DNA from: Spirochaetales bacterium
Lineage (GTDB): Bacteria; Spirochaetota; Spirochaetia; JABEVK01
Length of the DNA: 64,000 nucleotides
Reading direction: 5' to 3'
Assembly: GCA_947478845.1 (NCBI GenBank)
Contig: CANJXC010000012.1
Coordinates: 1 to 64,000, forward strand
This document shows positions 57,757 to 64,000 of the stretch, in pieces. The notes below the pieces were generated by a model. That model did not search any database, was not told the origin of the DNA, and saw only the letters and a program-made list of their open reading frames with translations. The number at the start of each line of letters is the position of its first letter. Within the stretch, counting starts at the first letter, position 1. A program made the position numbers and the translations under genes.

Positions 57757-59787
57757 TCAGTCTATCTTCTGGATTAGATTGATGCTGGGAACGGCCCTGA
57801 GGGCCTTAAGTATCTTCTGAACGTCTTCTTTGTGCTCCAGTTCCATGGTGAAGGCTCCGATGAGGTGGCCTTGGTGGTCGTCCTCGAGTTTGCCCTCGAT
57901 GAGATGACCCTTGTATTTGCGCACGGCGCTCTCAATTTCGCTGAACAGGTCGGAACCGCGCTTGGCGACAAGGCGAAAGCGGCGGGTTACGAACGGACTT
58001 ACCGTTTCCCACTCAACTTCAATCTGCCTGTCATCGATGCCGGGAATGTGTTTGACATTGGGGCAATCATCGCGGTGAATCGTGATTCCACGGCCCCGGC
58101 TGACGAAACCCACGATGGGGTCCCCGGTGACGGGGTTGCAACACTGGGCAAACCGGATGAGCACGTTGCGCTGGTCGTCGATACGCACCCCCACCTTAGA
58201 GGGGTCGAGAATGCGTTGAGTAGGCAATGGTGGGTCTTCGGGACGGACTATTGAAGGCCCTGGCACCGAGGTACTGTGCGGGGTGGCCTCCTGCCTCGAA
58301 GTCTTAGCAACGATGTTTTTATCGATGACCAGACTGTCGTCGTTGTGGGCAAGCCAGTGGCGGATCTTGGCACGGGCACTTTTTGTAGCTACGCTACGCA
58401 ACCAGTTCACGTGGGGATGAGCTTGCGGGTGAGTGATGATTTCGATGACTTGGGTGTTCCCCAGGGGTTGGCCTAGGGCGATGATGGAACCGTCCGCTTT
58501 GGCAGCCATGGTTTTGTTGCCCACCTCGGTGTGAATGGCAAAGGCAAAGTCGAGCGCGGTGGCACCTGCTGGAAGTTCTACAACCTTTCCCTTGGGCGTA
58601 AAGACGTAGATGGCATCCTTGAGGAGCTCGCCTTTGATCTCGTTGAGAAACTCTTCGCCTCCTGATCCTGCGTCCTGCCAAAGTTGGAGCTTGTTCAGGA
58701 TCGTAAAGTCCGTATGGCTCACTTTGGCAGAAGTTTTGTAGAGCCAATGGGCGGCAATGCCAAACTCCGCGGTCTGGTGCATATCGAACGAGCGAATCTG
58801 GATTTCGGTGCGGCGACCGCTCTCGCCGATAACGGTCGTGTGCAAGCTCTGGTAGCCGTTGTCTTTGGGCATGGCAATATAATCTTTAAACCGGCCCTCT
58901 ATCGGCTTCCAAAGCTTATGGACGACACCCAAGAGGGTGTAGCACTCGGTTGCGGTAGAGCAGTAAATGCGCAAACCAAGCATGTCGAATACCTCGTCGA
59001 GGTCACGACCGGTTTTCCACTTGGTGTAGATCGAATAAAAGTGTTTCGCCCGGGCGTCAATCGTGACGGCGATACCCTCCTCACGGGAGGCCGCGAGAAG
59101 GCTTTCCCGCACGTTTTCCAGGTAGGCTTCGCGCTCGCCACGCTTGGAGTCGACCCAGTCTTTAATCTGGTAGTAGGCACCTTTGTCGAGGTTCTTGAGG
59201 GCGAGGTCCTCGAGATGGTTTTTGAGGTTGCTGATTCCCAGCCTTCCGGCCAGCGGCGCGTAGATGTCCAGACATTCGTTAGCGATGCGGCGAACCTTAT
59301 CTTCGGGGAGGTGCTGAAGGGTGGTCATATTGTGCACCTTATCGGCCAGCTTGATCATAATGACCCGCAAGTCCTTGATCATGGCAAAGAACATCTTGCG
59401 GATCGTTTCGGCTTCCTGCACGCTCTTGGTCTTGGCATGCAGGATATGGATTTTGGTGACACCATCGACAAGGCTGAGCACCTCGGCGCCAAAAGCAGTT
59501 TCCACTTCCGTGGGTGTGGCCACCGTGTCTTCGAGAACGTCGTGCAAAAGACCGGCAATCACAGTGGCACAGTCCATTTTCAGCTCGGAAAGGATGGCCG
59601 CCACTTGCACCGGGTGAATGATGTAAGGCTCGCCCGAGGCACGTTTCTGGTCTCGGTGAAGGTCTTCCGCCCAAGCCACTGCCCGGGCTACAGCATCTTT
59701 TTCCGCCGAAGAAAAATGCGAAATCCGTTGAGTAAACTCGATCTTGAGAGCCTCAAGATTGGACTGCTGTAAGAGCAAACCCGTCAT
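57757..59787 (-). CDS. Bifunctional (p)ppGpp synthetase/hydrolase (Rel)
   Basis: 676 residues from ATG 59787. HD hydrolase: HPVQVAAIL, LLHDVLEDT, KLADKVHNM, all metal and base residues present. Synthetase: RAKHFYSIYTKWK, MLGLRIYC, DNGYQSLHTTV, EIQIRSFDMHQTAEFGIAAHW. Then TGS (YVFTPKGKVVELPAGATALDFAF), helical and zinc-finger regions (CCNPVTGDPI, DDCPN) and a final ACT. So both activities are predicted, under ribosome control. The GTG at 59829 would add 14 residues but contains the promoter, so the ATG is preferred. Confidence 0.93.
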   Translation of the reverse strand: MTGLLLQQSNLEALKIEFTQRISHFSSAEKDAVARAVAWAEDLHRDQKRASGEPYIIHPVQVAAILSELKMDCATVIAGLLHDVLEDTVATPTEVETAFGAEVLSLVDGVTKIHILHAKTKSVQEAETIRKMFFAMIKDLRVIMIKLADKVHNMTTLQHLPEDKVRRIANECLDIYAPLAGRLGISNLKNHLEDLALKNLDKGAYYQIKDWVDSKRGEREAYLENVRESLLAASREEGIAVTIDARAKHFYSIYTKWKTGRDLDEVFDMLGLRIYCSTATECYTLLGVVHKLWKPIEGRFKDYIAMPKDNGYQSLHTTVIGESGRRTEIQIRSFDMHQTAEFGIAAHWLYKTSAKVSHTDFTILNKLQLWQDAGSGGEEFLNEIKGELLKDAIYVFTPKGKVVELPAGATALDFAFAIHTEVGNKTMAAKADGSIIALGQPLGNTQVIEIITHPQAHPHVNWLRSVATKSARAKIRHWLAHNDDSLVIDKNIVAKTSRQEATPHSTSVPGPSIVRPEDPPLPTQRILDPSKVGVRIDDQRNVLIRFAQCCNPVTGDPIVGFVSRGRGITIHRDDCPNVKHIPGIDDRQIEVEWETVSPFVTRRFRLVAKRGSDLFSEIESAVRKYKGHLIEGKLEDDHQGHLIGAFTMELEHKEDVQKILKALRAVPSINLIQKID

Positions 59788-59793
59788 ATTCAA

Positions 59794-59822
59794 GGAATAC
59801 GCTTTTCCCGGACCGCTTGCAA
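59794..59822 (-). promoter_or_regulatory. Leaderless-type promoter of rel
   Basis: Minus strand TTGCAA (59822-59817), 17 bases, TATTCC (59799-59794), six bases (TTGAAT), ATG at 59787. No Shine-Dalgarno sequence is present. Confidence 0.65.
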
Positions 59823-59880
59823 GGGGCACCGGCGACCACCACAGCCGCGATACAGTTGGCTTAACTGACAGTCTTCTTGA

Positions 59881-60582
59881 TTAGCTGGTCGCCGATACAG
59901 GCTTTCTCGTTTCAACGGTTGGGCTTTCATGGGGACGCGGGCCTTTTATGACGCAGGAAACTCCGGTGGAAGGGTGCGGAAACTCCATCGATACGCACCA
60001 CAACTGCAGGCCCAAAGGACCCGGCGCACGCCAGTGGGGGATCAGCCAGTTGTTGAGGCTGGTATCTCCCCAAACCGTATCGCCAAGAATCGGGTGCCTA
60101 AGGTCCTCCAGATGCTGTCGAATCTGGTGGCGGCGGCCCGTCACCGGCCTCGCTTCCACCAAACTGTACCTGAAGGTTTCAAACCCCCGGCGCGCCCATG
60201 GTTTTTCGTACTGTGCGAGGACACGAAAATGCGTTTCGGCTTCAAGCCACCGCTTCACCTTACGGTCGGGCTGAACCGGCGTGGTCGCTACTACATCCTG
60301 ACACCAACCCCGCACCAGAGCCTGGTAAACTTTCTCTACCCGATGTTCTTGAAAGGCTTTTCCCAAGGATGAGGCCGCCTCATGGTCGAGGGCAAATAAT
60401 AGGACTCCTGAAGTAGGACGGTCCAACCTGTGAACAGGAAACAGCTTCAATCCGGTCTGACTTGCGAGCAACTCCACGACGGCAGGCTCGTCAGGTGAAA
60501 ACTCACTGCGGTGGACATGCAGACCCGCTGGCTTGTTCACCGCCAACAGCCTGTCGTCCCGGTAAAGGACTTCGAAGGTCAA
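59881..60582 (-). CDS. truC: tRNA pseudouridine synthase, RluA family (TruC-like)
   Basis: 233 residues. LLAVNKPAGLHVHRSE and HRLDRPTSGVLLF (catalytic Asp in HRLD) are typical; the HRS after the PAG motif is characteristic of TruC, which modifies U65 of tRNA. RPVTGRRHQIRQHL and HPILGDTVWGD complete the family. Starts at a TTG overlapping the preceding stop (TTGA). Longer in-frame starts upstream lie inside the previous gene. Confidence 0.85.
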   Translation of the reverse strand: MTFEVLYRDDRLLAVNKPAGLHVHRSEFSPDEPAVVELLASQTGLKLFPVHRLDRPTSGVLLFALDHEAASSLGKAFQEHRVEKVYQALVRGWCQDVVATTPVQPDRKVKRWLEAETHFRVLAQYEKPWARRGFETFRYSLVEARPVTGRRHQIRQHLEDLRHPILGDTVWGDTSLNNWLIPHWRAPGPLGLQLWCVSMEFPHPSTGVSCVIKGPRPHESPTVETRKPVSATS

Positions 60583-60968
60583 TATCGCTTCTTTTCGACG
60601 AGGATGGTCATCAGTTGATTCAAAAGTCGAAGATCCATCGTATCCGCATTGGCGTTGATGCCCTCGCGCACGAGCTCCCACTCCTGTTCGCTAAACTCGA
60701 CCTCGTTGGTGGCGAGCTGCCCGTTCATGAAGTCGATCATCGCCAGTGGACCTTCTGCCAACTGGTAGATCGTGCGGGTCGCCGGGTCAGAGTCCAAGAA
60801 CTTCTCCCAGTAAAAATTAAAAATATCGTGCTTCAGGTTTTCGGGGAGCTCGGTGAGGAAGGTGAACATCACATCGCGGATGTCGCCGGCAACTTCCTCA
60901 TCGGGACGACCCTGCTTACGCCTTATCGCTTCTTTGGCTCTTTTGTAGTATGCGTCAGAACCCGTCAT
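60579..60968 (-). CDS. Hypothetical small helical protein
   Basis: 129 residues from ATG 60968, with AGAGGG six bases upstream. An earlier in-frame ATG is 30 bases upstream without a site. The protein is helical and acidic: DAYYKRAKEAIRRKQGRPDE, FLTELPENLKHDIFNFYWEKF, FSEQEWELVREGINANAD. No family recognised. It is translationally coupled to truC by a TTGA overlap. Confidence 0.65.
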   Translation of the reverse strand: MTGSDAYYKRAKEAIRRKQGRPDEEVAGDIRDVMFTFLTELPENLKHDIFNFYWEKFLDSDPATRTIYQLAEGPLAMIDFMNGQLATNEVEFSEQEWELVREGINANADTMDLRLLNQLMTILVEKKRY

Positions 60969-61024
60969 GATTGCCCTCTGGGCTGGCATCCTACACAAAA
61001 GCCGTCGATGTTTCCAGAACTCAC

Positions 61025-62245
61025 TCAGTTTTCGAGAATGGTGATTTCTACCCGGCGGTTCTTTTGTTTATGGGCCTCGGTATCGTTGGGGGCTACCGGG
61101 TGTTCGGCACCCCAGCCCCGGTAAACCAATTTTTCTGAGGTCCTCACGCCTTGGCGTACCAATTGGTTACCAACCGCAGCGGCCCGGTCCCGGGAAAGCT
61201 TCTGACGTTGCTCGGCTGTTCCCGCCAAAGCCGTATGCCCCTCCACCAAAATATCGCGGTCGGAGTACTTTTTGAGGATCTGCCCGATGAGCCGGATTTT
61301 TTCCTGCTCGCTGGGAAGCAAAACGGCCGAATCGGCAGGGAACAGAATGTTGTCGAGATTGATCACGACGCCTTTTTCAGCTTGTGTCACCTGCACATCG
61401 GGCATTCCGCTGTCGGCCAGGGCCTTTTTCACTTCGGCGGCCATTTGGGGTTTGTTCATCGATAAGGCCTCGGTCATCTGCGAGGCCCCGTCGCCGCCAA
61501 ACTCATACACATCCTGGTTGTTCATGGTAAGGACCAGAGTGTATTCCTCCTCGTAGCCCTCCTCCTCTCCCTTTTCCTTGTTGAAAAAGTGCTTCTGGTG
61601 CGAGTAACCGCTGAGCACTACCGGCCAAGCACCTTTGGTCGACGAGGTAAAGCCTGTATTGGCATAGATGTTGTAGTCGGAACTAATCACCTCCAGTGTG
61701 CGCCCATTTTTTAGTTGGGGGCCAAGGTCGGTGTAGCGCACATCGATGGGAATGTGCAGCAACTTGTCGACACCGAAATCTTCGCGCAGATCGTGAACTT
61801 CCTCACCCTTGGCAGTCCAGGTATCACCCGGTTTTATCGCATGGTCGGGAAAGGTAGGGACATGGCGCACCACCGGCATCACGTCGTCTGTTGGCACCGT
61901 GTAGCGCCCTAAGCGGTCTACTGAATAGGCTGTGTCGAACTCTTGGCTAATCGCCTTTGCCCCTTGGCGCCGGTCACTGTCGCTCAGGAAGACAATGTGG
62001 CCTTTGAGCAGGCCTTTCCCGGTCGCATCGACCGCGGTGACGCTATAACTTACCTTGTAGGTCTGAAGGGTAGTCTGAACCAGCCGGCCGTTGATGTACG
62101 CTTTCTGGACTCCGGTGCCGTAGTAGCGGAACTGGTCTCCAGAGGTCCACTGAAACGCCAGAGGAATTGAAACTCCTTGCGCCGGTAACATCTTTGGCAA
62201 AAGCAGGAGCCCCAGCAGGGCCACTATGGAAATGGCTTTCGACAT
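61025..62245 (-). CDS. OmpA-family peptidoglycan-associated envelope protein
   Basis: 406 residues. Signal peptide at 1-22 (cleavage near PAQG). Residues 25-290 are a beta-rich domain unlike an eight-stranded OmpA barrel. The C-terminal OmpA domain (about 300-404) has ILVEGHTALAGTAEQRQKLS, RDRAAAVGNQLV and the R-R-V-E-I-T end. It would bind peptidoglycan in the periplasm of a diderm cell. GGAGGA precedes the ATG. Confidence 0.85.
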   Translation of the reverse strand: MSKAISIVALLGLLLLPKMLPAQGVSIPLAFQWTSGDQFRYYGTGVQKAYINGRLVQTTLQTYKVSYSVTAVDATGKGLLKGHIVFLSDSDRRQGAKAISQEFDTAYSVDRLGRYTVPTDDVMPVVRHVPTFPDHAIKPGDTWTAKGEEVHDLREDFGVDKLLHIPIDVRYTDLGPQLKNGRTLEVISSDYNIYANTGFTSSTKGAWPVVLSGYSHQKHFFNKEKGEEEGYEEEYTLVLTMNNQDVYEFGGDGASQMTEALSMNKPQMAAEVKKALADSGMPDVQVTQAEKGVVINLDNILFPADSAVLLPSEQEKIRLIGQILKKYSDRDILVEGHTALAGTAEQRQKLSRDRAAAVGNQLVRQGVRTSEKLVYRGWGAEHPVAPNDTEAHKQKNRRVEITILEN

Positions 62246-62306
62246 GTTGGTCTTCCTCCTAGACTCCCCAGCTTCGCTATACCTTTCGGTCCCCGACGAC
62301 CATTTC

Positions 62307-62336
62307 TTGACAAAGCGGAAAACCGGCTGATATCCT
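62307..62336 (+). promoter_or_regulatory. Promoter of the DbpA-type RNA-binding protein gene
   Basis: TTGACA (62307-62312), 18 bases, TATCCT (62331-62336). A leader of about 16 bases with GGAG precedes the TTG start at 62359. Confidence 0.65.
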
Positions 62337-62358
62337 TAGATTTTGGAGAGCAACCCCC

Positions 62359-62874
62359 TTGAGTTCCCAAACGCCCAAAGGAATCGACCTTTCGACCCTT
62401 AAACCCTTGGTCGACGAGCTTCAGCGCCGACTCAGGGAAGACGAAAATCTTGACGAACTGGCCTCTTGGCAGAAGGTTTTCCGCAAAACGGTTCCACTGT
62501 TTTCCCGTAGCATGGTGGCAGGCTACCTTCTCCGGGAGTGGGCGGGAAAGGCCACCGTGCGACGTAAAATGAATACCACTACGGTCTTCGTGAGTGTCGG
62601 CAAGAACCGCCGAGTTTTTCCCCGCGATCTGGTGGCCTTATTGGTCACTGCTGGCGGTGTACCAAAGCTCGATATCGGGGACATCAAGATCCTCGACAAC
62701 TATTCGTTTGTCGAGGTCGAAGAAAACTCAGCCGCTGATTTGATCAGCCGACTCGAGGGAACTGCCTTCCGGGGCCGACGCCTGACGGTTAACTTTGCCA
62801 AAAAACGCGGCTCTGGAGAGCCCGACTTTAAAGAATCGTCAAGCGAAGCAGGGTCACCAGAAGAAAAACGTTGA
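62359..62874 (+). CDS. Orphan DbpA-type RNA-binding domain protein
   Basis: 171 residues from a TTG with GGAG upstream. Residues 1-70 are helical. Residues 75-150 form the RRM-like domain that ends DbpA/CsdA-type DEAD helicases: VFVSVGKNRRVFPRDLVALL, then VPKLDIGDIKILDNYSFVEV and FRGRRLTVNFAKK. No helicase core is attached. The tail is acidic. It may act with a separate helicase or on its own in ribosome assembly (inference). The last 47 bases overlap the convergent membrane protein gene. Confidence 0.8.
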   Translation: MSSQTPKGIDLSTLKPLVDELQRRLREDENLDELASWQKVFRKTVPLFSRSMVAGYLLREWAGKATVRRKMNTTTVFVSVGKNRRVFPRDLVALLVTAGGVPKLDIGDIKILDNYSFVEVEENSAADLISRLEGTAFRGRRLTVNFAKKRGSGEPDFKESSSEAGSPEEKR

Positions 62875-63757
62875 GGCCTGCCCCCGCAGCCAAAACGGCA
62901 TGGGCCAAGATCTCCAACCTGCGGGCATGCAGGCCGCAGCTGAGGGCCTTCTCGGGAGCATCACCGCGAAACCTCAGCACGTCACGGGTAGCCCTGAGAG
63001 TTCTGCTTTCTGCCCATAGCTTCGAAAACCAGTAGAACAGGAAAATTCCGGGGGGGAGAAAAAAGGTGCTAGGAAGCAGGGCCAAGGCGAGGGCCGAAAG
63101 GCCAAGGGCACGGGACCCCGGAAACCGCAGTTCCCAGTAGGCCACTAAAAGGAGCGTCCCGAAACCCACCAGCAGAGAAATCGGTGTAACTGGATTCCAG
63201 TGTTCGATCACCTGCCGTGAATCACGCAGGGTCCGTTCCAGAACGGTGGTCTCATCGCCGTGGAAGGCAAGGACCAGCAGAGGTTTCCCCGGTTTGGATT
63301 CAAACAGGGGGATAGGCGAACTCGTGCTTAAGTAGCCCCAGATGAGAAAACGGGTACCTTCAGGAAGGACCCCCAAGTTGGTCCAGTTGACTTTGCGGGG
63401 CGGTTCTTGTGGCGACCCGCCCTCGTCGGGATGTTCCAGAAAGTACACTTCCACACCCCGGATCCTGACCTGCACGCTGACCTGCTCGTTTCCTATCCAG
63501 AGTGTGTCGCGACCTTCAAAAGCTTCAAGGGAGCCGATAAGCCGAAAGGGTCCCGAGTCGTTGCGGTACTCCTGAAGAGCCCGGAAAGTGACCACAGGTG
63601 AGGCCGCCGCCGCCGTGAGCCATCGGCGAAGGCCGCGCCAGCCGCCACGAACCACAAAGGCACCCGCCATAGGGAATGCCACGTAAAACAGCAAGGCAAG
63701 GAGAACTGGTGCCCAAAGAACCACGGCTTCAGGCTTTGACGTTGAGGACGAGGCCAC
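62828..63757 (-). CDS. Hypothetical membrane protein
   Basis: 309 residues from a GTG at 63757 that lies inside the upstream gene. One helix is at 12-36, a beta-rich soluble domain (55-180) follows, then helices at about 195-215, 220-250 and 285-305. Topology resembles GIDE/DUF3137-like E3-type bacterial proteins in outline, but no catalytic motif is seen and I do not assign it. It overlaps both neighbours. Confidence 0.65.
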   Translation of the reverse strand: MASSSTSKPEAVVLWAPVLLALLFYVAFPMAGAFVVRGGWRGLRRWLTAAAASPVVTFRALQEYRNDSGPFRLIGSLEAFEGRDTLWIGNEQVSVQVRIRGVEVYFLEHPDEGGSPQEPPRKVNWTNLGVLPEGTRFLIWGYLSTSSPIPLFESKPGKPLLVLAFHGDETTVLERTLRDSRQVIEHWNPVTPISLLVGFGTLLLVAYWELRFPGSRALGLSALALALLPSTFFLPPGIFLFYWFSKLWAESRTLRATRDVLRFRGDAPEKALSCGLHARRLEILAHAVLAAGAGLNVFLLVTLLRLTIL

Positions 63758-64000
63758 TCATGTGGCCCCAACTCTTGTAGGGCTGAGAGTCGGACTGCAT
63801 CTGAAACGCCTGCTGGGAAAGCTTTTGGATGGTTTCTTCGGGGCGGGAAAGGTCCATCTCCTCTTTCTTGAGGGGGGCAGTGCCACGCTGACGGTGCGAA
63901 TTGATTTGTGAAAGGAGGCTGTCAATAATCTGTATGCGGTCGAGGCTCAGGCCGCCGTCGACAGAGGGAACGCCCTGAACAAATTGGAACTGGGCAAACA
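63729..64000 (-). CDS. C-terminal part of an unrecognised protein (cut by window edge)
   Basis: An open minus-strand frame enters from the right edge and runs 90 codons to a TGA at 63729. It reads FAQFQFVQGVPSVDGG, LSLDRIQIIDSLLSQIN, then DLSRPEETIQKLSQQAFQMQ, PYKSWGHMSG and ends LVLNVKA. Its composition looks protein-coding, and the GTG of the next gene overlaps it by 29 bases, as in an operon. No family is recognised from this fragment. Confidence 0.55.
   Translation of the reverse strand, partial: FAQFQFVQGVPSVDGGLSLDRIQIIDSLLSQINSHRQRGTAPLKKEEMDLSRPEETIQKLSQQAFQMQSDSQPYKSWGHMSGLVLNVKA

Noticed and set aside
1-64000. CRISPR arrays, prophage, toxin-antitoxin or restriction systems
   Set aside because: No spaced direct repeats, phage structural genes, methylase-nuclease pairs or antitoxin partner for the Fic gene were found on reading both strands.

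Overview
The window is GC-rich, densely packed bacterial chromosome, most likely from a spirochaete (Spirochaetota). The best evidence is a complete mevalonate operon in the order HMG-CoA synthase, type 2 IPP isomerase, HMG-CoA reductase, diphosphomevalonate decarboxylase, phosphomevalonate kinase, mevalonate kinase. From memory this is the order in Borrelia. Spirochaete-like lipoprotein signals and an OmpA-type envelope protein agree. A cytochrome c oxidase cluster points to respiration, which is unusual for the fermentative spirochaetes. The taxonomic call is an inference.

Layout. 1-2155 is a small accessory patch: an IS3-type end, a decayed stretch, a truncated AAA ATPase and a Fic protein whose gene begins five bases past a tRNA-Ala. 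2258-14326 is a carbohydrate locus: SGNH esterase, a debranching-type glycosidase, a GH38 alpha-mannosidase, a LacI repressor, a GH36 alpha-galactosidase and an ABC sugar importer without its ATPase. The same perfect 10-bp palindrome sits in both control regions, so a simple local regulon can be proposed. 14347-29219 is housekeeping and envelope: SDR, a nucleotidase-like HAD protein, a RelA-type synthetase fused to TPRs, prfA-prmC, a membrane-anchored PhoD-like phosphatase, a rhomboid, a eukaryote-type chorismate mutase, two CDP-alcohol phosphatidyltransferases, a D-lactate dehydrogenase, an FTR1 iron permease and mnmA. 29347-36318 is the mevalonate operon with a histidine phosphatase at its end. 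36354-40465 is coxB-coxA-coxC-sco. 40519-64000 is mixed: DUF475, lactonase, a flavoprotein without redox cysteines, family B DNA polymerase, amino-acid binding lipoprotein, metY, a response regulator-diguanylate cyclase, a cytoplasmic penicillin-acylase-like protein, RNA methyltransferases, a full-length Rel, TruC, an OmpA protein, an orphan DbpA-type RNA-binding domain, and several unrecognised genes.

The most striking signal is not a gene. About fourteen genes across all functional classes have no Shine-Dalgarno sequence. Instead a sigma-70-like promoter (TTGxxx, about 17 nt, TAxxxT) has its -10 box only six or seven bases before the start codon, so transcription should begin at or next to the start codon. 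This predicts widespread leaderless mRNAs. It also settles several start codons and exposes a promoter inside the mevalonate cluster. Genes with good Shine-Dalgarno sites coexist with these, so two initiation modes appear to be used side by side.
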